64,000 nucleotides of DNA from a virus, in the IMG/VR virus record IMGVR_UViG_3300008261_000018, positions 21,175 to 85,174 of that record. The stretch is one strand, 5' to 3'. A program made the translations under genes and the position numbers. The stretch's first letter is position 1. Every line of letters starts with the position of its first letter. The notes beneath the pieces are model-generated. The model did no database searches. It saw nothing but the letters and a program-made list of their open reading frames with translations, and was not told where the DNA came from. Shown piece after piece: positions 39,168 through 48,427 of this stretch.

Positions 39168-39608
39168 ATGGCAGTCTTCAATAAACTGAATGGCTTTGTC
39201 GAGCATCTCAGCCTTGGCGTCCACAACCTGGCGACCAACCAGCTCGTCATCGCTCTAAGCAACGTCAACCCTACCGCCGAAGCGACTCCGCCGACCGGGA
39301 CGACCGCTAACTGCATCCTGGCCAATGTGACGCAGGTCTCATACACCAACCTAAGCAGCCGCAATATCACCACAACAAGCTCCGCGCAGTCGTCCGGAAC
39401 TTACAGGCTCGTTCTCGCAGACTTGACCCTTAATGCGACAGGGACCGTCGGCCCTTTCCGCTATGTCTACGTCTTCAATGACACTCCGACTTCCCCGGCG
39501 GACCCGTTGATTGGTTATTACGACTACGGCTCGTCGCTAACTCTCAGCAACGGCGAAAGTCTCACTATTGACTTCGATCAAGTGAACGGCGCCCTGACCC
39601 TCGCGTAA
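39168..39608 (+). CDS. tail protein, 146 aa
   Basis: The N-terminus [20 protein letters not shown], the S-Y-T-N-L-S-S-R block, and the strands [20 protein letters not shown] and [16 protein letters not shown] resemble small tail proteins found in many phages (a conserved beta-barrel). It opens a plus-strand tail operon with three further genes. No enzymatic motif is present. Confidence 0.65.
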   Translation: MAVFNKLNGFVEHLSLGVHNLATNQLVIALSNVNPTAEATPPTGTTANCILANVTQVSYTNLSSRNITTTSSAQSSGTYRLVLADLTLNATGTVGPFRYVYVFNDTPTSPADPLIGYYDYGSSLTLSNGESLTIDFDQVNGALTLA

Positions 39609-39631
39609 ATCCTGACGCAGGGGGCGGGGCG

Positions 39632-41704
39632 ATGTCTATTTCTTTCATCTCAACTGCGGTTAGTTCCGCCACAACCCTTGCTCTCCCAGCGCATCAGGCA
39701 GGGGACGTCATCGTACTACTTGCCTACAACTCACTTAGTAGCACATATCCAACCATCCCGATCGCCTCGGGAACGGTCCCCGCTTGGTCCAATGTAACCA
39801 ATAATACGAGCGGAACCAGCGCGGGGCGACTGCTTTACGCGGTTGCCAGCAGTAGCTCGCATACCAGTGGCACCTGGACAAACGCTACCAGGCTCCTCGC
39901 AGTTGTTTACAGGGGCGCGTCGCGAATTTCTCAGGGGTCCGTCGCGACCGGCAGCGGGACTAGCCTCTTCCATCCCTCCCTGACCCCATCCGAGGGGGCC
40001 GCTGGGAACAATATTGACGCAGTGCTCCGGGTATCCGCGCACAAGAGCGCAACCAACCTTAGCCAATCAGTTACCGGCTACACCTTCCGGAACGGTACAA
40101 GCAGTAGCACTGGCTCGACCGCCCTTCGTGATCAAGTCCAGTCCACAAGCTCTCTACCCAGCCTGTCCTTAAGTGTTAACGCGTCAAACTCTTATATAGC
40201 CTTTACTGCGATCCTTAGGGATAACAATAGACGGCTAATCGCCGACACGCGTAACTATGTCGCGGCAGGTGCCAATGCGGTCGTATTCAGGCCGCTACCA
40301 CCCTTCCCGGTCGATAGCAGCACGTATGCATTACTTGGTGGAGTCACCGAGTTCTCCCCTGGGGTCTTCTTCGACGGGGCGGCAGGTGTATTCGCGTGCA
40401 CGGGCAGTGACGCAACCCTTCGGTACAATCAAAACCTGCTGCACGCTACTCGGCAACGCTACCAGGCCGAAGGCCCTGCGGCGGTTCTTAACTTTACTCG
40501 CCGAATCTACGCCGATGGCGGCGTTTTCGGATTAAGTGGTGGCGTCGTCACCTACCCACGCGGATACTATCTCGATCCTCTTAGTGTCCCGTATAACGTC
40601 GTAGCCCCCGAAGCCTTTCTAAAGGCGTCACTCCGCTTCATCCTGCTTAGGGGCGCGTTCAGCGTCACTGGCCGCTCAAACGCTTTCTATCGCGGCTACA
40701 TCATTAACTCCAGCCCGGGCGCTTTCGCTGCAACCTGGTACGTCAGTCAGCTATATCTTTACGCTCGTGTCGTTGGTGTCTCCGCCTCCTACGAGGCCAA
40801 CTGGCCTGATACGCCATTAAAGCGTGCCTTAATTGGGCTTATTTCGAGTGGCACCTTTACCTGGACCCTCAACCAAAGCGGCTTCCAATTTACCCCTCCA
40901 GCGCCTGCAAGCGGCCAACCGCGACCACGCGCGCTGAATCCCTACGGCGGCAGTGACGACACCGGCGGATCTTTTGTCCGGCCTCAGTACGTCAAGTACA
41001 ACTCTGCTAGTAAAGCGAAGGATTTCGGCATCGTCAGTAACCTCTTCTCGATAGCGGAGGGTGAGCTGGGCGGTCAGGCGGGCTCGAACACCGCTTTCTA
41101 TAAGGTCGAGACCGATGGTCCCGCCCAGCTCTTTATCCAAAACAACACCGACTCCGCATTCACGAAGAACTACATTTCAGTCGGCGTCCTGGATTCAACC
41201 CGCAAGCCACTATCGCTTACCCCTCAAGGCTTCGCATATCTAAACGACAATGCGGCGACTCCAGCCCTCGAGTCAGCGGAATCCCTCCCGCCTGGGATCT
41301 ATTACTTCACCATCTCCTGCAATCAGTGGCAAGCCATACCTTTCACTGTGACCATGCAGGTCATTCGCTTTAAGCCATTGATCGGTGCGGCAGGTGGAAC
41401 CTTCGCCCCCTATGGACGGTTCGCCCAGGCCAAACTCTTCAGCGTTGCGACGCTGACCGCCCCATTCACGGGTACCATTCCTCCAGATAGCGCTATTGAT
41501 CGGCTGTCTGGCGTGGCAACAGTGACTGCGACTCCCTTGCTGTCATTGGCAATTATGCGTGGCGCCGCAGTTGGAACAATGGTTCCTTACGGCAGGCTCA
41601 AGCAGACTCATCGCATCTCGGGTACTGCAATTGGCAATGGGAACAGCATCGCCACCCTGAGCTCCATACCCCCCTATGGCGGTGGCTATGGCGGCGGCTA
41701 TTAG
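39632..41704 (+). CDS. large tail fibre/spike-like protein, 690 aa
   Basis: The first 200 residues form a concanavalin-like or fibre-type beta domain (GDVIVLLAYNSLSSTYP, SGTWTNATRLLAVVYRGAS, NSYIAFTAILRDN). The middle holds long strands with Tyr, Ala and Arg. Region 480-580 is a bacterial-type C-terminal prepeptidase-like beta-sandwich (FYKVETDGPAQLFIQNN, LPPGIYYFTISCNQW). It ends YGGGYGGGY. It is preceded by a good ribosome-binding site, GGGGCGGGGCG. The role is probably host recognition or a tail spike; catalysis is not shown. Confidence 0.65.
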   Translation: MSISFISTAVSSATTLALPAHQAGDVIVLLAYNSLSSTYPTIPIASGTVPAWSNVTNNTSGTSAGRLLYAVASSSSHTSGTWTNATRLLAVVYRGASRISQGSVATGSGTSLFHPSLTPSEGAAGNNIDAVLRVSAHKSATNLSQSVTGYTFRNGTSSSTGSTALRDQVQSTSSLPSLSLSVNASNSYIAFTAILRDNNRRLIADTRNYVAAGANAVVFRPLPPFPVDSSTYALLGGVTEFSPGVFFDGAAGVFACTGSDATLRYNQNLLHATRQRYQAEGPAAVLNFTRRIYADGGVFGLSGGVVTYPRGYYLDPLSVPYNVVAPEAFLKASLRFILLRGAFSVTGRSNAFYRGYIINSSPGAFAATWYVSQLYLYARVVGVSASYEANWPDTPLKRALIGLISSGTFTWTLNQSGFQFTPPAPASGQPRPRALNPYGGSDDTGGSFVRPQYVKYNSASKAKDFGIVSNLFSIAEGELGGQAGSNTAFYKVETDGPAQLFIQNNTDSAFTKNYISVGVLDSTRKPLSLTPQGFAYLNDNAATPALESAESLPPGIYYFTISCNQWQAIPFTVTMQVIRFKPLIGAAGGTFAPYGRFAQAKLFSVATLTAPFTGTIPPDSAIDRLSGVATVTATPLLSLAIMRGAAVGTMVPYGRLKQTHRISGTAIGNGNSIATLSSIPPYGGGYGGGY

Positions 41705-41756
41705 AACTAGCCGGCTTCAAGAACTTGCCAGAATGGTTCAGTAGAGAAGTAAGTCC

Positions 41757-42179
41757 ATGGCGTTCTCGCAGTATTTTGCAACCCAGGTATTGAACTGGGT
41801 CAAGGGATCTCCGTTTCCTACTGCGCTATCGAATGTCTACGTGTCCTTGCACACCGGCGATCCCGGCTCGGCTGGCACATCGAATGATGTAACCGGCACC
41901 ATCAAAGGCAGTGCAACCCGGACTACTGTCTCGAGCGCAGCATTTACCGCCGTCGCATCTGCATCGGGCGGCGGCTTCGAGATCACTAACACTGGCGTGG
42001 TGCAGATCACAACCAGTGCCGTGAATACAACAACTCAGACCGTTACGCATTTCGGTATTTGGGATGCCGCAACTGGCGGCAACTTCCTCGCCTCTGGTGC
42101 ACTGACAACCTCTGTCGGTGTCCAGCTTGGTGACACCGTTCAATTCAATATCGGCGCCATGGCCGTGCGTGTGATCTGA
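41757..42179 (+). CDS. tail protein (short tail/fibre assembly family), 140 aa
   Basis: FSQYFATQVLNWVKGSPFPT, VYVSLHTGDPG and VTHFGIWDAATGGNFLASGAL are features of a small phage tail protein family with the core Y-V-(S/A)-L-(H/F)-T-x-x-P and F-x-(I/V)-x-D-A-x-T-G-G-N. It ends at the TGATG overlap with the following basic peptide. Related proteins are structural, at the tail tip. Confidence 0.7.
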   Translation: MAFSQYFATQVLNWVKGSPFPTALSNVYVSLHTGDPGSAGTSNDVTGTIKGSATRTTVSSAAFTAVASASGGGFEITNTGVVQITTSAVNTTTQTVTHFGIWDAATGGNFLASGALTTSVGVQLGDTVQFNIGAMAVRVI

Positions 42180-42313
42180 TGGCTAAGGTCAAGAAAAGCC
42201 CAACCGGCGCCATCCACAAGGAGCCAGTCGAGAAGATCACGCGCCAGGGAAACGGTCGACGCAGTCGCGCCAGTCACGGCCGCAAGCTGCGTCGCGGTCA
42301 AGGGAAGGGCTGA
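42179..42313 (+). CDS. short basic protein, 44 aa
   Basis: The ATG overlaps the preceding TGA. The sequence MAKVKKSPTGAIHKEPVEKI ends in a run of Arg, Gly and Ser (RQGNGRRSRASHGRKLRRGQ, GKG). Such small Arg/Gly-rich peptides with an R-G-Q-G-K-G end occur in marine phages and cyanobacteria, without known function. A nucleic-acid binder is likely from charge. Confidence 0.55.
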   Translation: MAKVKKSPTGAIHKEPVEKITRQGNGRRSRASHGRKLRRGQGKG

Positions 42314-42327
42314 GAGTCTCGCCCTCC

Positions 42328-43494
42328 TTAGTAATTCCAGACAGTCGCCGGCTTCACGCCCGCCCGGGCATGGAAACACCCGCCATTCCTGGTGTCGATA
42401 TGGATAAAGCCCTTGGGGCGCCCATCGCCATACCCGCCACTCCAGCGTTGAATCAGCCAGCGGTGGAAGTTCTCGAGTGATTCACCGATCGGATAAATAT
42501 CGAGCGCCATGCCCTTTGTGTGGTACGAACCAGGGACGCCACCAACTTGTCGATTGATTGGCTCAGGCCTGTAACCGCTAGTCACACCCAATGGTCCGTC
42601 CCAGCTCTTGCGAATGGCGTCGAACTCCTTGCAGATCTTGATGATCTCTTTTTCTTCCTGGCTCCCCGCCTTTGGCTTACGCCTCGCGTCGTACTGAAGC
42701 ACTTCGCCAACGGTGATATATTCGCCAACGCGCGCACCGAAATCTCCCCAGTTGATGGCGGTTGTTGGCGCTAAGCCAGGCTTGGCTGTTTCCTCTCGCC
42801 AGTGAGGCAGGAAGAGCACCCATTTTTCCGTACCTCCATTCAAGGTGACCCAGGCATGGGAATCAGCCGGGATCTCTTCGACTCGACTGATCGCAAGGGA
42901 TTCGCCCTCAGCGAAGCTTCTCTTGCCGAGATCGGACAGATAACGGCTCTCGATTGTGGCTTTCTTTAGGTATGTCTGCTGCGTTGCAATGAATTTCATG
43001 ATCCCATCTGATTCAGCATTCCACAATTTTGCTTCCGCCTTGCGACGGTTGACCAGCCCTGGCAGCGCTCTGCCGCCTGCCTTGACATACAGCTCGAGCG
43101 CATTGCTCATCTGCTGATAGATCTCAGGCCTCGCCGCTCCATCGCGCAATACACGGCTAATCGTCTCGAAGCCCGGAGCGCCGTAGAACGAAGCGCCCAA
43201 GTTCCAAGCAAAACTCAGTAGCGCCGCTTGCCGGTTCGGCCCGAGCTCATTCCAGCGCGGGATCACTTCCAGCTTCGGCAGGAATTCTTTCTCCAGCATC
43301 ACCTGCAAGTAGGACCTGCAGACATCGCCCTTGCAGACATCGCCCATCCTGACCGGTGTTCCGTTTGGATACCGAGTCAATCCAGCGCAGATTGTCGGGA
43401 TCCCCACTGGATCGAGGTAGGCCTCAAGCTCAATTCCCTCGAACCGCTCGATCTCTCGAACGGCTATTGCCATCGTTTCAGGATGGATCGCCAT
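42328..43494 (-). CDS. bifunctional endolysin: GH24 lysozyme + M15-type peptidase
   Basis: A 388-residue endolysin. Residues 8-150 form a phage-type lysozyme (REIERFEGIELEAYLDPVGI, with the catalytic Glu at about 16 and the D-x-x-G-x-x-T active-site turn). Residues 275-388 form a Peptidase_M15_3-like domain: TSGYRPEPINRQVGGVPGSY, HTKGMALDIYP and GFIHIDTR carry the His/Asp/His zinc ligands. A middle part near 170-270 holds a linker region with NGGTEKWVLFLPHW. No signal peptide is seen, so release needs a holin. Confidence 0.9.
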   Translation of the reverse strand: MAIHPETMAIAVREIERFEGIELEAYLDPVGIPTICAGLTRYPNGTPVRMGDVCKGDVCRSYLQVMLEKEFLPKLEVIPRWNELGPNRQAALLSFAWNLGASFYGAPGFETISRVLRDGAARPEIYQQMSNALELYVKAGGRALPGLVNRRKAEAKLWNAESDGIMKFIATQQTYLKKATIESRYLSDLGKRSFAEGESLAISRVEEIPADSHAWVTLNGGTEKWVLFLPHWREETAKPGLAPTTAINWGDFGARVGEYITVGEVLQYDARRKPKAGSQEEKEIIKICKEFDAIRKSWDGPLGVTSGYRPEPINRQVGGVPGSYHTKGMALDIYPIGESLENFHRWLIQRWSGGYGDGRPKGFIHIDTRNGGCFHARAGVKPATVWNY

Positions 43495-43717
43495 AGATGT
43501 CCGCGAATCTCTTGGTCACATGCGGAGCCGGCTCGCGCCCCTGCGCAATATCTGTTGCCACCTGCTCGGCCGCGTTGTCGCTGTAGCCCTTTGACTTCAA
43601 TAGTGCATACGCCTGGAAGAATGCATCCAGTGCATCATCTGCCGGGGCCGCCCGATTACCAGCAAAACGCCCTGCCAGCGCAGAGAAAATCTCATCGCTA
43701 CCGGCAAGGCGCATCAA
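43478..43717 (-). CDS. hypothetical protein, 79 aa
   Basis: A small helical protein (DDALDAFFQAYALLKSKGYSD, AAEQVATDIAQGREPAPHV) that overlaps the endolysin gene by 17 nt. MRLAGSDEIF one codon later is an alternative start. No family is recognised. Its position suggests it is cotranscribed with the endolysin. Confidence 0.6.
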   Translation of the reverse strand: MMRLAGSDEIFSALAGRFAGNRAAPADDALDAFFQAYALLKSKGYSDNAAEQVATDIAQGREPAPHVTKRFADIYGDPS

Positions 43718-43751
43718 GGTTTATGCAGATGACTACATCGTAGTCAGCAAT

Positions 43752-44096
43752 TCAGCGGTAGATCAGAGCCATCAGATCCTCAGGGCCCATGCCCGTCTTT
43801 TGCATGGTCTGCGCTAGGGCCATCTTGTTCTGACCGAGGCCAGCCATCTTTGATACCTCAGCTGCGGTGTACATCGCCAAGGCGTTTGCCTTCGCTTCAG
43901 CAGTACTTTGATCCATCTCGGTTGCACGAGCACTGTCCTGGATCCCAGCCATCAATTGACGGGGCTCCTCTTCAGCTCGAAGTGCATCCTTGGAGCGCTG
44001 CACCTGCAGTGCCACAGGGACCTGCAAAGTTGCAGATGAGTTAGGTGCCGCATTCAACGCCATCGCGTCGATGTTGGCATGACGAGGCAGCATCAT
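43752..44096 (-). CDS. hypothetical virion protein, 114 aa
   Basis: Ala/Gln/Met-rich helical sequence (STAEAKANALAMYTAAEVSK, NKMALAQTMQKTGMGPEDL). MALNAAPN at residue 12 is an alternative start. It lies just after the scaffold terminator and resembles the Ala-rich internal virion proteins at 49-53 kb. Confidence 0.55.
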   Translation of the reverse strand: MMLPRHANIDAMALNAAPNSSATLQVPVALQVQRSKDALRAEEEPRQLMAGIQDSARATEMDQSTAEAKANALAMYTAAEVSKMAGLGQNKMALAQTMQKTGMGPEDLMALIYR

Positions 44097-44100
44097 GATG

Positions 44101-44124
44101 AAAAGCCCCGCCGTAGCGGGGCGC
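44101..44124 (-). terminator. intrinsic terminator after the scaffold gene
   Basis: On the minus strand GCCCCGC-TAC-GGCGGGGC is followed by TTTTC. It separates the packaging/scaffold transcript from the lysis genes. Confidence 0.75.
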
Positions 44125-44131
44125 GAATGAA

Positions 44132-45121
44132 TCAGGCTTCCGAGATCAGCAGCTTGCTGCGCAGCGCCTCAGGGGAGGCCTGGCTCAGCATCTGCCACGC
44201 AGCGGCGGGATTGCGCTCGCTAATGGCGGAGAACATGCCCCAGAAATCATCACCCTCGCTGGCCTGAACGCCAGGGGCGGGGATGTCCATCTGAGGGCGC
44301 TGGAACACAGGAGCGCTGCTGTAGCGAGCCTCGTTTGCGTACACCTCGGCGGCCAAACGATCCTCTGCCGTCTCGGTCGGATAGGGACCTTCGGGGCCGA
44401 AGAACTCGTTGACGTACTCGGCCAACAGATCAGGATCGGTCAGCATGGTGTGGTACGCCGCATTGTCTTCTGCGGCGGAGTTGATCACCAGCTTTGCGGC
44501 TTCCAGCGATTCAGCCAGCTGCTCAACCTGCTGCATCACCTGGGCAGTTTGAGTTGCCTGGGCGAGCAGAGCATCCTCTACGACGCAGGCGTAGCGGTTC
44601 AGAAGCGCAGGGGCCTCAAGACCAAAGTGCTCGAGAACCTCAAGACTTTCGTTGCTGACGCTTTCGAGATACCCGTCGCTCGCGCTCGCCGTTGCGGCGT
44701 TGTTCCAAGTCGGCGCCTGTTGATACGTCGCCTGGGAATAAGCCTGCGTTTGAGGGAGCGGCGAAATCGGCGTCCCCGAAACGGAAGGTGCTGCCTGGTA
44801 GCTGGCTGCTTGCTGCCAATAGGCTTCCGGGGAGGGAGCCGCCTGTTGGATCGGCGCCGAGTAAGGCACCTGCGATTGGGAGTTCCGCGTCGCGCTCAGG
44901 CTTTCGCTCAGCCGGTTGAACGCCTCCTGCCAGGGATTGGCCTGCGCCGCCGGAGCCTGCTGGTAAGCCGGTTCCGCTTGTGGCGCCGTAGCTGTCGGGT
45001 ACGAAGCTGGGGCGCTCTGGGCCGGCGCTGGCTGGTAAGCCACGGTCGACGCGGGTACGCTCGACGTCATCGAGGGCTGCGGGGTCACCGGAGCCTGTGT
45101 CATCACTGTACTGTCCTGCAT
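44132..45121 (-). CDS. putative scaffolding protein, 329 aa
   Basis: The N-terminal 150 residues are low-complexity Pro/Gln/Ala/Ser/Tyr (YQPAPAQSAPASYPTATAPQ). The C-terminal 180 residues are acidic and helical (LEVLEHFGLEAPALLNRYAC, QVEQLAESLEAAKLVINSAA). This disordered-plus-helical design, with position directly after the portal and upstream of the capsid genes, is typical of scaffolding proteins. No protease motif is seen. Its first 482 nt overlap the end of the portal gene in another frame. Confidence 0.7.
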   Translation of the reverse strand: MQDSTVMTQAPVTPQPSMTSSVPASTVAYQPAPAQSAPASYPTATAPQAEPAYQQAPAAQANPWQEAFNRLSESLSATRNSQSQVPYSAPIQQAAPSPEAYWQQAASYQAAPSVSGTPISPLPQTQAYSQATYQQAPTWNNAATASASDGYLESVSNESLEVLEHFGLEAPALLNRYACVVEDALLAQATQTAQVMQQVEQLAESLEAAKLVINSAAEDNAAYHTMLTDPDLLAEYVNEFFGPEGPYPTETAEDRLAAEVYANEARYSSAPVFQRPQMDIPAPGVQASEGDDFWGMFSAISERNPAAAWQMLSQASPEALRSKLLISEA

Positions 45122-46856
45122 AGGTCAGCTCACGTTTCAAGAAGTCCAGGGCTCGGTAGACGTAGGGCGTCAAATCGAGCTGAGGGTCCGCAAGCAGCGG
45201 TAGGTCAGGAGCTTGCGGGTGGGGTGTCTGTCGCATCGTTTGAATGAGCGACAGGAATGTGCCAATGCTTTGTTGCGTGGCTTGCGCCATCCGGAATGGA
45301 TAGCCACTGAGCATTGCGCTGCGCTCTTCATCCGTTTTGTCGGGGAAGAGATACCTGAGGGCCTCGATGCTGTTGACACCGAGTTCCTGCAGGTTGCGCA
45401 CAACAATGCTTGCATTCAGTATATCTTCTGCGGAATCCTCGAAGACTGGCCCCTGCCAACGCCACTCGATGCGTCGATCTCCGTCGGGGATCAAACCAAC
45501 TACACCTGGTGGCAGTTGCCGAGCTTGGACCGCCTCAGCGATACTCGCTTCCAGCTTCTGTTTGTATTCCGCAAGGGTTGCTTCGTAGGCCTGCATAGCC
45601 ACACCGAAGTCTTCACGATTCTGGAATTCCTCCCGAATTGGAGCCTGGGGCTTTTCTATGCCCATAGCCGCTGAGAACGAATCACGGAAGATCTGCTCTT
45701 CGTGATAGATAATCAGGGCCAGCAGCTTGCACAAGCCGTAAGTCAGAAGGCCACGGCAGCGGCGCTTGGCTGTCGTAGCAGCTCGCCCGTAGAGAGATTT
45801 GATCTCATAGGCGGTTGCCCCGGTCGAAACACCGAGCTCGTCAACACCGCCAAGAGCTGTGCGAATCTCCTCGCGGTACTGGCGTGCATACAGATTCTGG
45901 TCACCAGAGACGGCATCGGGCGTGACGTAGAGCAGGCGATCAGTCGGCTCGACATTGGCGATGATGCGCGGCACTTTCAGCCCGCCGCCACCGCCACCGC
46001 CGTACGGCTGGCTGACTCGAGTGGATGGACGGTTGCCGGCATAGAAGCCGCCCTGGGAGCTAATTGTCGGGCGGGTCATTTCTTCGTCGCCCGATTCGAC
46101 CAGGTCCTGCTTGGGACGGCTGGAAACGAGCGTCGGGTTTCCGAAGAAGTGGATATTCGTGCGGATGTTCTTGACCAGATCATCGTGCGTCACGATCTGA
46201 TCAGCCAACCAGTCAAACTCACCCGTGGCATCCATGCCCGTTGAGCGCATCGTGTTGAATGCCTCAACCGCCGGAATAAAGCCCAAGCTGTTGATCAGCG
46301 TCCGGGTTTGCCCGGCCGACAGCATGCCTGCGCTGAATGCGGAATCAAACGACGGCTTTTCCGTACTGATCGTTTCTTTGATTTCGTCTCGCTTAATCCG
46401 CAGCTTGACGTAGCGGGTTGAACCACCATCGGCACCTGGCATTGACAGCACACCAAGTCCGTCCCGCACGGTGAACGAGTAGATCAGCTCGACTTCCTCG
46501 AGTTGACCGCTCGCGTCGTAATACGCCCTGTAGTTCTCCTTGCTGAACCACATCAGCCGATAGGTATCCCTGATCGGCCTGAAATAAAACAATCCCTTGC
46601 CGTCGATCAGAAAATCATCGACGATCCCCTCGAGTCGACAGTCGATTTCGTTCTCGACGATCAGCTGATCGAGGAACTTCTTGCGAAAACCAAACGTGTC
46701 CTGAGACGGGTAGAACTCGACACCTTGACGCAGCATGAACATCTTCATCTGCGAGAGATGACTGTTCACGATCATCGTGTCGGTACCACTCGTACCGTCA
46801 CGCTTGCGCGCGGCTTCCAGGATCCGACGGAAGCGCTCGTTCGTAGCCTGTCTCAT
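44640..46856 (-). CDS. portal protein, 738 aa
   Basis: A 738-residue protein of the size expected for a portal. The clip and wing region contains FYPSQDTFGFRKKFLDQLIV, LIDGKGLFYFRPIRDTYRLM, and helices such as ALGGVDELGVSTGATAYEIK and AKRRCRGLLTYGLCKLLALI. Residues from about 590 onward lie in the overlap with the scaffold gene and are Gly/Ser/Pro-rich and basic at the end (NGERERRVSRKRQQRKS). The gene follows the large terminase by 9 nt. Portal identity is from context, length and fold pattern. A Gly-rich loop GGGGGGG (about 293-299) is unusual. Confidence 0.75.
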   Translation of the reverse strand: MRQATNERFRRILEAARKRDGTSGTDTMIVNSHLSQMKMFMLRQGVEFYPSQDTFGFRKKFLDQLIVENEIDCRLEGIVDDFLIDGKGLFYFRPIRDTYRLMWFSKENYRAYYDASGQLEEVELIYSFTVRDGLGVLSMPGADGGSTRYVKLRIKRDEIKETISTEKPSFDSAFSAGMLSAGQTRTLINSLGFIPAVEAFNTMRSTGMDATGEFDWLADQIVTHDDLVKNIRTNIHFFGNPTLVSSRPKQDLVESGDEEMTRPTISSQGGFYAGNRPSTRVSQPYGGGGGGGLKVPRIIANVEPTDRLLYVTPDAVSGDQNLYARQYREEIRTALGGVDELGVSTGATAYEIKSLYGRAATTAKRRCRGLLTYGLCKLLALIIYHEEQIFRDSFSAAMGIEKPQAPIREEFQNREDFGVAMQAYEATLAEYKQKLEASIAEAVQARQLPPGVVGLIPDGDRRIEWRWQGPVFEDSAEDILNASIVVRNLQELGVNSIEALRYLFPDKTDEERSAMLSGYPFRMAQATQQSIGTFLSLIQTMRQTPHPQAPDLPLLADPQLDLTPYVYRALDFLKRELTYAGQYSDDTGSGDPAALDDVERTRVDRGLPASAGPERPSFVPDSYGATSGTGLPAGSGGAGQSLAGGVQPAERKPERDAELPIAGALLGADPTGGSLPGSLLAASSQLPGSTFRFGDADFAAPSNAGLFPGDVSTGADLEQRRNGERERRVSRKRQQRKS

Positions 46857-46865
46857 TGGTCTATC

Positions 46866-48398
46866 TTAGTTCCACTCAACTTGAGCGCCACCACGGCGCA
46901 TCAAGCCCTGGACAACGATATTGAGCGAATCGGCGCAGTCATCATGCGGTGCGTGCCCGAAGTTCACCACCTCATCGACCATGCCGCCGAAGTCGCGGTA
47001 CTTGTTGAAAATGATTTTCTTGGCCTCGAACAGGCCGATAATTCCGCGCAGGCGAGCCAGCTTGTCGCCGCGGAAGCCCTTCACGGGACTGATGCTGATG
47101 TTGTAGAGCTGCCACTCGTTAAACAGGATTCGCTTGAGGTCGCCCTCGAAGCTCTTTTGATACGCCACGACCTCGGGCCAGATCGTCACCGGCGAGCCAC
47201 TCGAGAAGTAATGCCCCTCCTCGTTTACCGCCAACAAGTTCCATTCCGCCAGCAGCTCGCAAAGCGCCTCGACTTTCTCGATGTTCCCCATCGAGCGCAT
47301 GCGCCGGTAGTCAATCACGTAGATCTTGTCGTCTACCCGCCCTGCCAGCGTGAACACAGTCCAGTCGTTGCGCTCGCTCATTCCTGCTGACAGGTCAATG
47401 CCAACGCCGACTGTGTCGTAGGTATCAGGGACCTCTCCCTTAATGAACAGCTCGGGGGAGATGCCTAGCTCCGTCGATCGGACTGGCTGATTGAGGTACT
47501 GATACGAGAACGCCACCTTGTCGTCGCCCTGAAGTCGCAGCAGGTATTTGGTCGACCACATCTCCGGCCAATACGACTTAGGCCTGCCATCGTCGTCGTA
47601 CTGGATGGCTGACTGGGTGATGACCTTCCAGCCCTTCTGCTCCGTGAAGATTGTCGAAAATAGATCGTCGAAGTGGAAGCGGGTTCCCAGTGCGATCGTC
47701 CGACCGCCCTGGAAGATGGTCGGCACGATCACGTTGGTCCAGTTGCTTTCCATTTCCCGGCGGATGTCCGGGTTGGCAATCGACGCCGCACTCTTAATGG
47801 CGTCATCGACCACCACGAGGTTGGCGCGCTTTGAGGTGATGGTGCCCTTGAGGCCAGCGCAGGCGATCGTGAACGCGTCTTCACCGCGCACGTCGATCCC
47901 TGCGAACTCCCAGTCCAGGCTCCACAGTTCGTCAGAGGTCCTTGTCTTGGAAAGCCTCACGGACGGAAAGATTTCCTGGTACTCCCGCGACAGAATCAAA
48001 TTCTTGATAGCTGCGCTCTTGTTGCGCGCCACGTCCACGTTGTACGAGACGTACAGGATGCGCAGCAGCTTCTTGGCTTCTGCGTGACGGCCGATCAGCC
48101 ACCCAAGCAGCATGCCAACCACCGTCGACTTCGCACTGCCACGCGGACTCAAGAGCACCGTGTTCGGGCCAGCGATATCCAAGAGGTGGTCGCTGCTTTG
48201 GCCCGTCAGGAATGCGCGGTGCCATTCCTTCATGTGCCGAGCAGGCTTCTTGCCCATCAGCTCACAGAAGTAGCTGAAGTTGTCCCGCGCCTTCAGCACA
48301 TGAGGCGGGATCTCAACGACCTCAGGCTGCTTCTTGATTGACTGTGCAGCTAGTTGCGCACTACGCCGCCGCGCGAGCGCAATCGAGGCATTGCTCAT
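46866..48398 (-). CDS. terL: terminase large subunit
   Basis: The 510-residue DNA-packaging motor. Walker A is LSPRGSAKSTVVG (about 83-95), Walker B is NLVVVDDAI (about 196-204), and the nuclease begins at GVGIDLSAGMSERNDWTVF (about 318-336) with the catalytic Asp. The N-terminal part SYFCELMGKKPARHMKEWHR binds the small subunit in related enzymes. It is preceded by the small subunit gene and followed by the portal. Confidence 0.92.
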   Translation of the reverse strand: MSNASIALARRRSAQLAAQSIKKQPEVVEIPPHVLKARDNFSYFCELMGKKPARHMKEWHRAFLTGQSSDHLLDIAGPNTVLLSPRGSAKSTVVGMLLGWLIGRHAEAKKLLRILYVSYNVDVARNKSAAIKNLILSREYQEIFPSVRLSKTRTSDELWSLDWEFAGIDVRGEDAFTIACAGLKGTITSKRANLVVVDDAIKSAASIANPDIRREMESNWTNVIVPTIFQGGRTIALGTRFHFDDLFSTIFTEQKGWKVITQSAIQYDDDGRPKSYWPEMWSTKYLLRLQGDDKVAFSYQYLNQPVRSTELGISPELFIKGEVPDTYDTVGVGIDLSAGMSERNDWTVFTLAGRVDDKIYVIDYRRMRSMGNIEKVEALCELLAEWNLLAVNEEGHYFSSGSPVTIWPEVVAYQKSFEGDLKRILFNEWQLYNISISPVKGFRGDKLARLRGIIGLFEAKKIIFNKYRDFGGMVDEVVNFGHAPHDDCADSLNIVVQGLMRRGGAQVEWN

Positions 48399-48427
48399 GC
48401 CCCGAGTCTAGGTTGTTTCACCCTATT

